Shown here piece by piece: positions 9,236 through 18,206 of a stretch of DNA of 64,000 nt. Under the pieces are notes generated by a model. It did not search any database and was not told the DNA's origin. It saw only the letters and a list, made by a program, of their open reading frames with translations. The first letter of the stretch is position 1. Each line of letters starts with the position of its first letter. A program made the position numbers and the translations under genes. The DNA lies in assembly GCA_016699445.1 (NCBI GenBank), contig CP064976.1, positions 2,170,001 through 2,234,000 on the forward strand, in the 5' to 3' direction. The DNA comes from Deltaproteobacteria bacterium (GTDB taxonomy: Bacteria > UBA10199 > JACPAL01 > GCA-016699445).

Positions 9236-10062
9236 AAATCAGTCTCCTTGTGCTCCAAGAATGTTTTTAACACCATCGTAATAATTGCCAGAAACGCCAA
9301 CAGTGAAGCTACGGCGAAAGCTCCAACGAAGTTGTATTCGTTATAGAGAATTTCCACTTGGAGAGGGATCGTATTGGTGAGTCCGCGAATATGACCTGAC
9401 ACAACCGAGACAGCTCCAAATTCACCCATGGCTCGTGCATTGAGTAAAATCACTCCGTACAAAAGTCCCCAGCGAATATTCGGAATGGTGATTCTCCAAA
9501 ATGTTTGAAATCCATTGGCTCCTAGGGTGAGCGCCGCTTGTTCCTCTTCGCTGCCCTGAGTTTCCATTAGAGGAATCAATTCTCGAGCGACATAAGGGAA
9601 GCTGACAAAAAGAGTGGCGAGGACAATTCCGGGAACGGCAAAGACGACTTTGATATCGTGTTCCATCAACCAAGGTCCCAACCATCCTTGAGCTCCAAAA
9701 ATCAAAACGAAAACAAGTCCTGAAATAACGGGTGAAACAGTAAACGGCAGATCAATGAGTGTCAGAAGAAATTTTTTCCCAAAAAAATCAAACTTGGTCA
9801 GAGCCCACGCGGCACAGATTCCAAAGAGGAGATTAAAGGGGATACACAAGAGTGCTGTGATTAAAGTGAGCCGGATAGCTGAACGTGTTTCAGAATCTGC
9901 CAAAGCCGAAAAGTAGGTTGAAAAACCGTTTTGTAAAGCCTTCCTAAAAATTTCAATCAAAGGAAGAAATAGAAATAAGCCCACAAAAAACAAAGAGACC
10001 AAAATAAGAGTGATTTTGAGTCCTGTCGAACGTTGAATTTTAATTCCCGGAGAGTCCGTCAT
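9232..10062 (-). CDS. cysW: Sulfate ABC transporter permease CysW
   Basis: This inner-membrane permease of 276 residues has about six transmembrane helices and the permease EAA loop (EEEQAALTLGANGFQTFWR, about residues 190-208) that docks on the ATPase. The LPFTVSPVISGLVFVLIFG segment is typical of CysW. It is the only sulfate-transporter gene in the cluster that reads through without correction. It sits between cysT and cysA and is coupled to cysA by a four-base overlap. Confidence 0.95.
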   Translation of the reverse strand: MTDSPGIKIQRSTGLKITLILVSLFFVGLFLFLPLIEIFRKALQNGFSTYFSALADSETRSAIRLTLITALLCIPFNLLFGICAAWALTKFDFFGKKFLLTLIDLPFTVSPVISGLVFVLIFGAQGWLGPWLMEHDIKVVFAVPGIVLATLFVSFPYVARELIPLMETQGSEEEQAALTLGANGFQTFWRITIPNIRWGLLYGVILLNARAMGEFGAVSVVSGHIRGLTNTIPLQVEILYNEYNFVGAFAVASLLAFLAIITMVLKTFLEHKETDL

Positions 10063-10071
10063 TTTTTCAAC

Positions 10072-10900
10072 CTAACTTTCATCGCGTTTGTTTTGATGCC
10101 ACCATTGCAACATGTTGATCGCCAATAAAAGAATGAATGAACAGACCAGCATCATCGCCGCGATAACGGTGGCTCCAACGTAATCATATTGTTCGAGCTT
10201 CGAGACGATTAAGAGAGGCGCAATTTCTGTTTTCCCGGCATGTTCCCAGAAATAAAAACAACGGATCCATACTCCCCAACAGCACGCGCAAAAGCCAACG
10301 TAAAGCCCGTTAAGAGTGCCGGAAAGAGAACTGGAAAAATAACTTTAAAAAAGTCTGTCGAGAGTTGGCTCCCAAGCACAGAGCTGCTTCTTCAAGAGCT
10401 GGATCCAGATCCTTGATGACAGGTTGAAGCGTTCTCACCACAAATGGAAATCCAATAAAGATCAAAGCGACGACAATCCCAAAAGGACTGAAGGCTCCCT
10501 TGATTCCTATTTTTTCCAGCCAACTACCGAGCCAACCATTTTGAGAATAGAGAGAGGTCAGTGCGATACCAGCGACAGCAGTTGGCAGGGCAAAGGGAAG
10601 ATCAATCATGAGATCTATGAGAGTTTTCCCAGGGAAATTATAGCGCACTAAAGACCACGCAACGATAAGCCCAAAAAAAGCATTAATGTAGCAGCGATGA
10701 AAGCTGATCCAAAGCTGAGTTTAAAAGCTGCCACTGTGCGTGGTGACAAAGCGAGATCGACAATGGCACTCCATTCCATTTGGGAGGCTCTTAAGAAAAG
10801 AGCTCCCAAAGGAATGAGTACCAAGATCGATAAGTAAAAACGGTGATCTAAAAAGTTGGTCAAAACCTGGAATGACGGAATTCTTTTTCAATGAAAACAT
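10072..10900 (-). CDS. cysT: Sulfate ABC transporter permease CysT, several frameshifts
   Basis: The second permease of the sulfate importer can be followed from ATG 10900 (16 bases after the sbp stop, preceded by AAGGA) to TAG at 10074-10072. It changes frame four times: near 10866 (one base too many), in the seven-A run near 10672-10679, in the six-A run near 10347-10352, and in the TTTT run near 10230. Between breaks the sequence is textbook CysT (LPFALPTAVAGIALT, ALEEAALCLGANSRQTF, and a frame reading RAVGEYGSVVFISGN). Correcting the four sites gives 276 residues, the normal length. Confidence 0.85.
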
Positions 10901-10916
10901 GAAGGCCTTGTTCCTT

Positions 10917-11940
10917 TTACTTCAAGTAAATCTGATCAAAAATACCACCGTCGGAGAAATGAGCCGCTTGGGCCTTCTTCCAGCCTCCGAATACTTCGTC
11001 AATGGTGAAAAGAGTGACTTTTGGGAATTGAGCAGCATATTTTTTGGCAATCACTTCATTGCGAGGACGGAAGTAATGTTTTGCCGCAATTTCCTGTCCT
11101 TGCTCGGTATAGAGATAGTCCAAGTAAGCCTTGGCGACTTCTTCTGTTTTATTCTTTTTTGCATTCTTATCGACAACAGAAACAGGGGGTTCTGCCAAGA
11201 TGCTGTAGCTAGGGACTACAAGCTCAAACTTGTCTTTTCCCAATTCATTCAAAGCCAGCAAAGCTTCGTTTTCCCAAGCGATCAAGACATCACCGATGCC
11301 ACGCTCAACAAATGTCGTTGTGGATCCACGTGCCCCTGAATCCAACACAGGAACATTTTTGAAAAGAGCTGAGACAAATTCTTTGGCCTTATTTTCGTCA
11401 TTGGGATTTTGTTTCAAGGAGTATCCCCAAGCGGCGAGATAATTCCATCGAGCTCCACCGGATGTTTTGGGATTGGGTGTGATAACGCTGACACCGGGCT
11501 TGGTGAGATCGTTCCAGTCTTTGATCTGTTTGGGATTTCCCTTACGCACCAAAAAAACAATCGTGGATGTGTAGGGTGAGCTGTTATTGGGAAGACGCTT
11601 TTGCCAAGCGCTTGGCAGCAAGCCCGCTTTTTCCGCGATGGCGTCAATATCATAAGCCAGAGCCAAGGTGACGACATCAGCCGAGAGTCCATCAATCACG
11701 GCGCGAGCTTGTTTTCCCGAACCTCCATGCGATTGTTGAAACTCCACATCCTGTCCTGTCTTTGTTTTCCAAAAAGTCTGAAAGCTTTTGTTAAAGTCAG
11801 CATAAAATTCACGAGTCGGATCATAAGAGACATTGAGGAGTGTGATTTTATCTGCTGCCTGAATCGTCATTGTAATCGATAAAATCGATCCAATGGCAAG
11901 AAGCAGGTTTTGAACCCAATTTTATTTTAAATTTTTTCAT
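10917..11940 (-). CDS. sbp: Periplasmic sulfate-binding protein, signal peptide frameshifted
   Basis: The mature protein (MTIQAADKITLLNVSYDPTRE region onward) is a sulfate/thiosulfate-binding protein, with the HGGSGKQARAV sulfate-binding loop and the SGGARWNYLAAW motif. It hands sulfate to CysTW. The open frame starts inside the signal peptide. Reading from ATG 11940 (SD AAGGAA) one base too many in the run near 11921-11924 must be removed to give a normal leader (LLLAIGSILSITMTIQA cleaved before ADK). Restored length is about 340 residues. It lies 16 bases before cysT and just downstream of the porin. Confidence 0.9.
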
Positions 11941-11952
11941 ATAATTTCCTTT

Positions 11953-13302
11953 TTATAATTTCGTTTTAGAATGCAAGTTGAAGTCTTGATTCAACCACAT
12001 GTTCGAAGGACGATTACCGGAAGTAGCACCACCTAAGAATGTCGTATTTTCATAATCGGTCACCCATTTGACGTTGTCGTTGAAGTGCCAATTAATACCA
12101 CCAGCAAAGGCACGTGCGCGCTGAGCCCAAGCTGTCGCCGAAGCGAATCCGGAAAAGGCTGCTTGATCAACGCGTAGTTCATTATAGCGAGCGACCAATT
12201 CTACGGCGCCCCATTTTCCATCACTAGGTTTAAGAGGATTTTTAACTTTGATTCCTTTGTAAGACGCTTTTTCACCAGTCAGGAAGTAGCTCGTGTTAAC
12301 TTGCCAGGCTTGGTTGTTGAGGGTTGCTTCTGATGTTCCATTCAATACATTTTGGCGTGATTGAACATATTCGCCCAAGAGTCCGAAAGGCCCGTAGTAG
12401 TAATAAGCTTGAGGTGAGAACCTGACGATTTTTCCGTTAGCAGTGGTAGGAGTCGCTCCCGATGTATATTGAAAAAATGCCTTTTGGCCAGATGAACGGA
12501 AAGAAGGAAGAGGAGACGCTGCTTTTTGTTTGCCATACGAAGCACCGATACCCACACCGAGTCCCTTTAAACTATCAATATCGGTTTTGAGGAACGGCTG
12601 AGCAAATAAACGTCCGGCAATATCTTTTGCGTCGGATACATCTGTATCTCCACTGCTACCATCGGCGACTCCATTAAAAGCACCGACGGCATAGCTCAAG
12701 ACTCCATCTTGGATATCACCAAAAACCTGAGCACCGACGTCACGGTTTGGGACAAGGCTGGTAGGAAAGGCAAACTCAACGGAGTTTAGATAGTTGATTG
12801 TTTGCAATCGTTCCAAACCGACGGGTACTTTGAATTTACCAACGCGTAATTTAAAGTAGGGGGTGACTTTCGCATCCGCATAAGCGTCTTGAATTGCTGT
12901 TGTTCCATTCCCAAAATCAGGAACAAAACGAAAGTCGAAGTTTTTGTAAATGGTTCCTTCTAAGATAGGTCGTACGCGTCGAGCGACAAACGTATGATTA
13001 CCATTACTTTCAGGTACTTTAACAAAGAAACGTCCATCGGCATGCAAGAGACCTTTGAGTTTCAATTGAAAGCTCTTGTCGCCTGACTGGATGGCAAACC
13101 CGTCTTTTCCAGCCACTGCAATGGCCGAGTCCTTCAGGCGTTCTTGTTCCAACTCCCATTTGCGTTGGATGATTTTTTGTTGTTGGTCGAGGTCATTGAC
13201 TTTTGATTCGAGTGATTCAGCTCCTGCCTTGAAGGAAGACCCTAAGACCAGAAGTGAAAGTGCTGAAGCCAGAAGATACTTATTTTGTTTTTTCTTTTTC
13301 AT
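11953..13302 (-). CDS. Phosphate-selective porin O/P-like outer-membrane porin
   Basis: The protein is 449 residues. A signal peptide (ending FKAGA) is followed by a short coiled coil (ESKVNDLDQQQKIIQRKWEL) and a 16-strand OprO/OprP-type barrel with the RRVRPILEGTIYKNFDFRF and FKVPVGLERLQ signatures. Such porins pass anions. Here the gene leads the sulfate-transporter cluster, so sulfate or other oxyanion uptake is the likely role (inference). The frame ends in KTKL rather than an aromatic residue. Adding one T near 11990 gives ESRLQLAF and a stop at 11966, the expected barrel C-terminus, so the last residues are probably frameshifted. Confidence 0.88.
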   Translation of the reverse strand: MKKKKQNKYLLASALSLLVLGSSFKAGAESLESKVNDLDQQQKIIQRKWELEQERLKDSAIAVAGKDGFAIQSGDKSFQLKLKGLLHADGRFFVKVPESNGNHTFVARRVRPILEGTIYKNFDFRFVPDFGNGTTAIQDAYADAKVTPYFKLRVGKFKVPVGLERLQTINYLNSVEFAFPTSLVPNRDVGAQVFGDIQDGVLSYAVGAFNGVADGSSGDTDVSDAKDIAGRLFAQPFLKTDIDSLKGLGVGIGASYGKQKAASPLPSFRSSGQKAFFQYTSGATPTTANGKIVRFSPQAYYYYGPFGLLGEYVQSRQNVLNGTSEATLNNQAWQVNTSYFLTGEKASYKGIKVKNPLKPSDGKWGAVELVARYNELRVDQAAFSGFASATAWAQRARAFAGGINWHFNDNVKWVTDYENTTFLGGATSGNRPSNMWLNQDFNLHSKTKL

Positions 13303-13360
13303 AATAATTCCTTTTTTGGTTAATTGGTTAAAATATTAAAAATGCTCGGTGGGCTAATCC

Positions 13361-13386
13361 GAAAATAAAAAGGCCCTTTAAGGGCC
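13361..13386 (-). terminator. Terminator or attenuator upstream of the porin gene
   Basis: Read on the minus strand, GGCCCT-TAA-AGGGCC is followed by TTTTTATTTT. It lies about 60 bases before the porin start, so it either ends a small RNA or attenuates the porin/sulfate operon. Confidence 0.75.
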
Positions 13387-13421
13387 GATGCGCGGTAGGT
13401 TGTGATTGGGTCTTACTAGGA

Positions 13422-13498
13422 AACTTTCAATCAAAACAGCTCGCCATCGGCTGGATACACATCTGCCGACAGCAACAACAGTTTTGATTTTGAAAGTT
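13422..13498 (-). ncRNA. Structured leader or small RNA upstream of the sulfate operon
   Basis: A 16-18-base outer inverted repeat (AACTTTCAATCAAAAC at 13422-13437 against GTTTTGATTTTGAAAGTT at 13481-13498, a two-base bulge) encloses a second small stem (TCGGC 13447-13451 with GCCGA 13465-13469). On the minus strand this is followed 36 bases later by the terminator at 13361-13386. The layout, stem plus terminator ahead of a transport operon, is that of an attenuating leader or a stand-alone sRNA. I do not recognise a known riboswitch consensus. The strand is inferred from the terminator T-run. Confidence 0.5.
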
Positions 13499-13612
13499 AA
13501 TCGATGACATAAAGTCCAACTATGAAGCCAGAGCTTCAAAATTTTGTCAAACCTAAAAACATAAAATTTGAATAATTTATATTTTCGTTTCAATTATATA
13601 CCCGGAGTTTTT

Positions 13613-14952
13613 TTGAAAAACATGACTGAAAATCAAAACATAGAGTGGAAAGAGTCTTGGAGAGATGAGTATCTTAAGTGGATTTGTGGTTTTGCAAATT
13701 CTTCTGGGGGAAAGCTGATTATTGGCAAAAATGATCAGGGTAGGGTGGTTGGAATTGAAAATGCGAAAGCCCTTTTAGAAGTCTTGCCGAATAAGGTTCG
13801 TGATTTATTAGGGGTGATGGTTGATATTTATTCCAGAAAGTCAGGCGGTAGGAATTTTTTAGAGATTGTTGTTAAAGCCTATCCAAATCCCATTAGCTAT
13901 AAAGGTGAATACTACTATCGAAGCGGCAGTACAAATCAGGCTCTTAGAGGATCATCGCTGGATGCTCTTCTTTTGCGTAAACAAGGAAATCGCTGGGATA
14001 GCGTGCCTCTTCCTGGTCTGGCTTTAAAAGATATTAGCTCTTCGGGGATAAAACTCTTTAAAGTTAAATCTGAAAAAAGCGGCAGAATAAATAAGCAGTT
14101 ATTACAGGACACAAATTCTGTATTATTGGAAAAATTGCAGTTGAAAGAAGGTCGTTATTTCAAAAGGGCAGCGGCTTTATTGTTTTGTGATAATCCAGAA
14201 AAATTTATTGGTGGTTCATATATTAAAATTGGTTTTTTTATTACCGATGATGATTTGCGTTATCAGGATGAGGTGCATGGAAATCTCTTTGAACAAGTGG
14301 AAAAAACTTTAGAACTTCTATTTTCTAAATATTTAAAAGCCTATATTGGTTATGAAGGTGTTCAGAGAATTGAAAGTTTCTTGTTTCCTTATGAGGCGCT
14401 CCGAGAAGCCTTGCTCAACGCTGTTGTTCATAAAGACTACAGTAGTGGGGTGCCGATCCAAATCAGTGTTTATGAAAATAAACTAGTGATTTGGAATCCG
14501 GGCCATTTGCCGGAAAATTGGACCCTTGATAAACTTTTGGGCAAACATCCTTCAAATCCCTACAATCCTCTTATTGCCAGTGTTTTTTTCAGGGCGGGTT
14601 ATATTGAATCTTGGGGCCGTGGTATCGAAAAAATAAATCGTGAATGTAAGGCTTATTCCATGACCCTCCTGTTTATGACTATGAGATGTCAGGCCTCATG
14701 CTTTCTTTTCAAGCGAGTCAAAAGCAGTTAGAAAAAAAATCAGGAAAAACGCCGGTAAAAACGCCGGTAAAAACGCCGGTGAAAATTCTTCAGCTATTAA
14801 AAGAAAACCCAGGCATGACACTGCATGATATCGCAATAAGTATTGGTAAATCATTGAGTGCTATTGAACGAGCAAGTGCGAAACTGGTGAAAGCCAAGCT
14901 TTTAAGATATGTGGGCCCTAAAAAAGGTGGGCATTGGGAGGTCTTGGAATGA
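13613..14952 (+). CDS. AlbA_2 (Schlafen AAA_4) / RecG-like transcriptional regulator, one frameshift
   Basis: The N-terminal AlbA_2 domain (IEWKESWRDEYLKWICGFAN, GGKLIIGKNDQG) precedes an ATPase-like domain (YEALREALLNAVVHKDY, IESWGRGIEKINREC). These annotated-as-helicase proteins are DNA-binding regulators. The frame breaks near 14657; one inserted base gives AYFHDPPVYDYEMSG. The C-terminal segment holds three KTPV repeats and a winged helix (MTLHDIAISIGKSLSAIERAS). TTG 13613 is preferred as start because GGAG lies five bases before it; ATG 13622 is the alternative. The C-terminal repeat-linker plus winged helix is usual for this family. Confidence 0.82.
14745..14780 (+). repeat. Three perfect 12-bp tandem repeats encoding KTPV
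   Basis: Units AAAAACGCCGGT at 14745, 14757 and 14769 form the linker between the ATPase-like part and the winged helix of the AlbA_2 protein. The unit is a multiple of three, so changes in copy number would alter linker length, not frame. Confidence 0.95.
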
Positions 14953-15605
14953 TCTGTATAATACTCATGTTTCTGGCTCTTGTTATACTTTTGGTTGCTG
15001 AATATCGACATTTGAAAACTCTGATTTGGCTCAGCAAACCTGCCGCATCGACTCTCTTTTTATTCTACGCCGTTTCACAGGGGTCACTTCACCATACTTA
15101 TGGAAAATGGATTTTGGTGGCTCTTGTGTTGTCTTGGATAGGGGATGTCTTGTTGATTAAATCAGACTCCAAAGTTTTTTTTCAATCAGGGCTTGTGAGT
15201 TTTCTTTTGGCGCATGTGGCTTATATCCTAGCCTTCTTTCATGCAGGTCTCAGTGATGTGCATCAATTAATCGCCAGTGGAAGCTATTTGCTCGTGGGCG
15301 GTGTTGGCTTTTTGATTTCACGATGGTTGATGCCGTACGTGAAGGCTAAGGATTCCAAGATGATTCTTCCGGTGTGGGCTTATATGATTGTTATTAGTTT
15401 TATGGTTTTGTGTGCTATTGAAGTGACGCTGCAATCGGGCCATCGAATGGTTTTAGTAGGAGCCATTGTGTTTTATTTGTCGGATATTGCTGTAGCTCGA
15501 GAGCAGTTTGTTCAGAAAAGTTTTATTAATAAGCTTTGGGGATTGCCTTTTTATTATGCGGCTCAGATGATGATGGCATCCACAATCACAAGTTTAGTGA
15601 GGTAA
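14949..15605 (+). CDS. YhhN/TMEM86-family membrane protein (lysoplasmalogenase-like)
   Basis: The 218-residue protein is almost entirely hydrophobic with about eight membrane helices. It shows the YhhN signatures: WLSKPAASTLFLF near residue 30, LSWIGDVLL near 60 and a C-terminal FYLSDIAVAREQF with conserved Asp. Characterised relatives hydrolyse the vinyl-ether bond of lysoplasmalogens; the bacterial role is less certain. The start overlaps the end of the AlbA_2 gene by four bases, and the stop is two bases before cysE, so the three genes probably share a transcript. Confidence 0.82.
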   Translation: MICIILMFLALVILLVAEYRHLKTLIWLSKPAASTLFLFYAVSQGSLHHTYGKWILVALVLSWIGDVLLIKSDSKVFFQSGLVSFLLAHVAYILAFFHAGLSDVHQLIASGSYLLVGGVGFLISRWLMPYVKAKDSKMILPVWAYMIVISFMVLCAIEVTLQSGHRMVLVGAIVFYLSDIAVAREQFVQKSFINKLWGLPFYYAAQMMMASTITSLVR

Positions 15606-15607
15606 CT

Positions 15608-16429
15608 ATGATTCTCCCCCAAAAAGACAAAGTCGCTTATAGTGTTCGCGCTTTGAGTTTTCTTTTATTCCCTCATCATTTGAGTTTTGCCGATGTGTCT
15701 AAATCTTCCAATACGGCAGCGATTAAAAAGGTGGAAGCTCAGGTTAGAAAAGTTTTGTCGGAACAAATTAGCCGGTCCTTTGAGAGTCAAAAGAAAGAAA
15801 AAGTTCAAAAAAAAATGATTCAGAGTTGGGTGGCTGATTTCTTCAAATCACTTCCTGAAATTCGTCAAAAACTTCTCAAAGATGCTCAATCAGCGGCGGA
15901 TCGTGATCCGGCCGTGGAGAGTCTGGACGAAGTGATTATGTGCTATCCAGGTTTTCAGGCACTGATGATTTATCGATTGGCTCATGAGCTTGCGATGAAA
16001 AATATTCCTTTTTTGCCACGCATGATGAGTGAAATGGCCCATACACAGACAGGGTGTGATATTCATCCAGGTGCGAAAATAGGGGAGGGATTGTTCATTG
16101 ATCATGCGACCGGTGTGGTGATTGGTCAGACAGCCGTCATTGGAAATCGTGTGACAATTTTTCAAGGAGTGACATTAGGCGCGATTGCGATTCAGGAAAA
16201 ATCATCACCTAAAAAAAGACATCCCACGATTGAAGATGATGTGATTCTCTATTCTCATGCCACTATTTTGGGTGGAGATACGGTCATAGGAAAAGGCGCA
16301 ATCATCGGCGGATCTTGTTGGATAACGTTTTCCGTTCCACCTCATTCTAAGGTGATTTTAGCCAATCCTCGATCACTTTTAAGCCAAAGTCAGAAGCAAA
16401 TTGAGCAAGTGCCTAATTGGGATATTTAA
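15608..16429 (+). CDS. cysE: Serine O-acetyltransferase
   Basis: CysE converts serine and acetyl-CoA to O-acetylserine, the first step of cysteine synthesis. The 273-residue protein has the helical N-terminal domain, then a hexapeptide left-handed beta-helix. The latter carries the catalytic IDHATGVVIG motif (His of the Asp-His pair), GVTLGAIAI, KKRHPTIEDDV and GGSCWI. ATG 15608 is chosen because the upstream extension overlaps the yhhN-like gene. Its normal partner, O-acetylserine sulfhydrylase, is present at 26508-27226 only as a deleted copy. Confidence 0.92.
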   Translation: MILPQKDKVAYSVRALSFLLFPHHLSFADVSKSSNTAAIKKVEAQVRKVLSEQISRSFESQKKEKVQKKMIQSWVADFFKSLPEIRQKLLKDAQSAADRDPAVESLDEVIMCYPGFQALMIYRLAHELAMKNIPFLPRMMSEMAHTQTGCDIHPGAKIGEGLFIDHATGVVIGQTAVIGNRVTIFQGVTLGAIAIQEKSSPKKRHPTIEDDVILYSHATILGGDTVIGKGAIIGGSCWITFSVPPHSKVILANPRSLLSQSQKQIEQVPNWDI

Positions 16430-16432
16430 ACC

Positions 16433-16786
16433 TTATGAAGCTGCTTTGAGCTTCATCTTCATAATCGCCGATACTACAGAGCTTGAGCTGGAACCAAATT
16501 CACTATTAGAGCCTAAAGCTGTTTCTTCTGTAGTACTTTGTCCACTATCTGCTTTTCTGACAACAGCCGCAGCGGCTTTGTGAAATTTGGCATGTTCTGC
16601 TTTTAATGTTGTATATTCGGGAAGTGCAGCATGTTTGTGACCTTCCCCATAAATCCATTGTCCCAAAGGACATTTATTATCGACTTCGATATCGGAAGCT
16701 TTCAGGCTTTTGTCCGGTTTTTTAAGATAACCCTGTAATTTTATTTTCCATTCTGAGTGAGCTCTAATGGCTTGATCAAAATCCAT
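16433..16786 (-). CDS. Chemoreceptor zinc-binding (CZB) domain protein
   Basis: This 117-residue stand-alone CZB domain has the 3-His/1-Cys zinc pattern: AIRAHSEWK, NKCPLGQWI, HAALPEY and AEHAKFHKAA. CZB domains sense zinc or hypochlorite in chemoreceptors and cyclases; soluble single-domain versions also exist. ATG 16786 is preferred over an upstream in-frame start because AAGGAGGT lies at 16791-16798 directly before it. The Ser-rich C-terminus (SSSSSVVSAIMKMK) is not part of the domain. The gene converges on cysE with a three-base gap. Confidence 0.85.
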   Translation of the reverse strand: MDFDQAIRAHSEWKIKLQGYLKKPDKSLKASDIEVDNKCPLGQWIYGEGHKHAALPEYTTLKAEHAKFHKAAAAVVRKADSGQSTTEETALGSNSEFGSSSSSVVSAIMKMKLKAAS

Positions 16787-17139
16787 AAATACCTCCTTAA
16801 TGATATCATCAGTAACGGATGTCTCTGACATAACTTTAGGAGATTATGGTCGTTTTGTTGGAATTAAGTCCAAGATGTTGAGCAAAATAAAGTCTTGTAG
16901 CAACTTTCTTTTGACCGTTGTCGATAAAGACCTTACGATAACCAAATATTATGAGTCTTTTTAATTTCAAAAATTTGTCTGTTTTTTCCTCTGAAGCTTC
17001 CGCTTCAAGCATGTGCTGCTGTTGCCGCTGTAAATAGCCGGCGACTGCAGGGTATTTTCATAAAAAAGTAAAATCCTCTTCAGACCCGCCGGCTTAACGT
17101 CGATCGTGTTTGAATTAGTCACAACCAAAAGAGGATTTT
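16787..17139. other. Divergent intergenic region between CZB gene and XRE-cupin operon
   Basis: About 350 bases with no gene. It must hold the promoters of both flanking transcripts. Visible structure: a GAAGC/GCTTC hairpin near 16993-17006, and the inverted repeats at 17036-17139 described separately. Confidence 0.5.
17036..17139 (+). promoter_or_regulatory. 5' leader that can mask its own ribosome-binding site
   Basis: AAAATCCTCTT at 17070-17080 is a perfect 11-base complement of AAGAGGATTTT at 17129-17139, which contains the Shine-Dalgarno GAGG of the gene starting at 17140. The masking strand lies in the loop of another inverted repeat, AGCCGGCG (17036-17043) with CGCCGGCT (17087-17094). 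The two pairings could compete. This is a sequence observation; regulation is inferred. Confidence 0.5.
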
Positions 17140-17451
17140 ATGAGCCAAACTAAACGAAAATATAAAGAAGAACGCCTTCCTGTCGTGATTACCGATGAAC
17201 CTTGGGATGAAATCGATGGGGAGCTACCTATTGATAATGTCATCGTCCTTTCGTCAGCGCCTAAAAAAACAAGAGGCCATCAGATCGTTAAAAATGAAAG
17301 TAATCAGCACCAGGCGGACGTCATTGACTTCGTCTCTGTCCGATATGCCCGAAAAAGATTGGTGCAAAAAATTGTGAACAGCGAGCTTGCCGCACGCTGG
17401 GCTTTCTTTTTTATGCCTATGTTTCTGAGTTATCGACGGAGGTTTGTATGA
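17140..17451 (+). CDS. Small hypothetical protein, 103 aa
   Basis: I do not recognise a family. The first half is charged and acidic (TDEPWDEIDGELPIDN), the middle basic, and the end has a short hydrophobic patch (WAFFFMPMF) followed by RRR. It overlaps the next gene by four bases (ATGA), so it is co-translated with the XRE-cupin regulator and could be its partner or a leader-type gene. Its start is fixed by GAGG at 17131-17134, which can be masked by the leader. Confidence 0.6.
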   Translation: MSQTKRKYKEERLPVVITDEPWDEIDGELPIDNVIVLSSAPKKTRGHQIVKNESNQHQADVIDFVSVRYARKRLVQKIVNSELAARWAFFFMPMFLSYRRRFV

Positions 17452-18056
17452 GCCCTGTCAAAAAAACTGAAAAAATCTCGGATGAAGATCTGACCCCCAT
17501 TGTGGGGAAAAATTTGCGGCGATTGAGGACTAAAAAAGGTTTGTCTTTGGAAAGATTGGCCAAGGCCTCAGGTGTGAGTCGGGCGATGTTGAGTCATATC
17601 GAACTGAGTCAGAGTACGCCGACCATCAATACCTTAAGTAAAATCGCTCGATCGCTGAATGTGTCATTTTCAGCTTTGCTTCAAGTGGATCAACCGAAAC
17701 CCGCGATCTTCTTGCCGCTCAAAGAAAGTGAAGTGTTTTTCCATGCCGATGGAAAAGTGAAAGAGAGAGTGTTATTTCCTCAAAGCGTCCTGAAAAGCGA
17801 ATCCGTGAAATTTTTTGAGCTTAAGCTCGATGGGAAGTCTCGAAAAAGTTCTGAATCCCATCCTCAAGGAACCACGGTCAATCTTGTGTTAATCCGTGGT
17901 TCCTTAGAGGTGAAAGTAGGGTCACAGGTCCAAAAGTTGAATGCAGGAGATTCCATCTTTTTTCGATCGGATATCTCTCATTCATTTTTAAATCCAGAAA
18001 CCTACGAAGCCGTGGCTTATAAAGTCGTTCATTATTCAGACACGTCTTACGAGTAA
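17448..18056 (+). CDS. XRE-family regulator with C-terminal cupin sensor
   Basis: The 202-residue protein has an N-terminal helix-turn-helix (NLRRLRTKKGLSLERLAKAS, SRAMLSHIELSQSTPTINTL, about residues 20-65). A cupin_2 domain follows (HPQGTTVNLVLIRGSLEVKV, LNAGDSIFFRSDISHSF, about residues 135-190). This architecture belongs to small-molecule-sensing regulators of metabolism, including sulfur and amino-acid genes. It precedes the unrecognised envelope operon by 150 bases and could control it or the sulfur genes further on (inference). Confidence 0.9.
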   Translation: MSPVKKTEKISDEDLTPIVGKNLRRLRTKKGLSLERLAKASGVSRAMLSHIELSQSTPTINTLSKIARSLNVSFSALLQVDQPKPAIFLPLKESEVFFHADGKVKERVLFPQSVLKSESVKFFELKLDGKSRKSSESHPQGTTVNLVLIRGSLEVKVGSQVQKLNAGDSIFFRSDISHSFLNPETYEAVAYKVVHYSDTSYE

Positions 18057-18097
18057 GATGCTTACTTTATGAAAATTTCTCTGCACATTCTTTGTTG

Positions 18098-18155
18098 TCC
18101 CCTCTGTATCATGCCGGCTCTCCAGTAGGAGATTCCATCGCCGCCGGCCCGCCAA
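18098..18155 (+). promoter_or_regulatory. Conserved 13-base block with GCCGGC hairpin upstream of the envelope operon
   Basis: TCCCCTCTGTATC (18098-18110) is followed by a hairpin whose arms are GCCGGC (18113-18118 and about 18148-18153), with a nested TCTCC-agta-GGAGA stem. The same 13 bases followed by another GCCGG hairpin occur at 24780-24823. Confidence 0.45.
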
Positions 18156-18206
18156 GAGCTTTGGTATTTTAAATAAAATCTTACACGTTTCAAAAAGGAG
18201 TTTTGT

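Larger units (their letters stand above)
13303..13612. other. Intergenic region upstream of the porin operon
   Basis: About 310 bases without a gene. It holds a leader structure and terminator on the minus strand (13361-13498, listed separately) and an AT-rich stretch 13499-13612 that probably contains the divergent promoters of the porin/sulfate operon and the AlbA_2 regulator. GGAG at 13604-13607 is the ribosome-binding site of the latter. Confidence 0.6.

Noticed and set aside
8199..10900. Programmed frameshifting in the sulfate transporter genes
   Set aside because: Shifts occur in both directions at many simple runs without stimulatory structures, and unrelated genes show the same pattern; error or decay is simpler.
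13378..13593. 71-residue minus-strand ORF upstream of the porin
   Set aside because: It runs through the long inverted repeat and terminator; the structure explains the sequence better than a protein.
14745..14780. Tandem KTPV repeat as a phase-variation switch
   Set aside because: The unit is 12 bases, so copy-number change would not alter the frame; it is a linker repeat common in this family.
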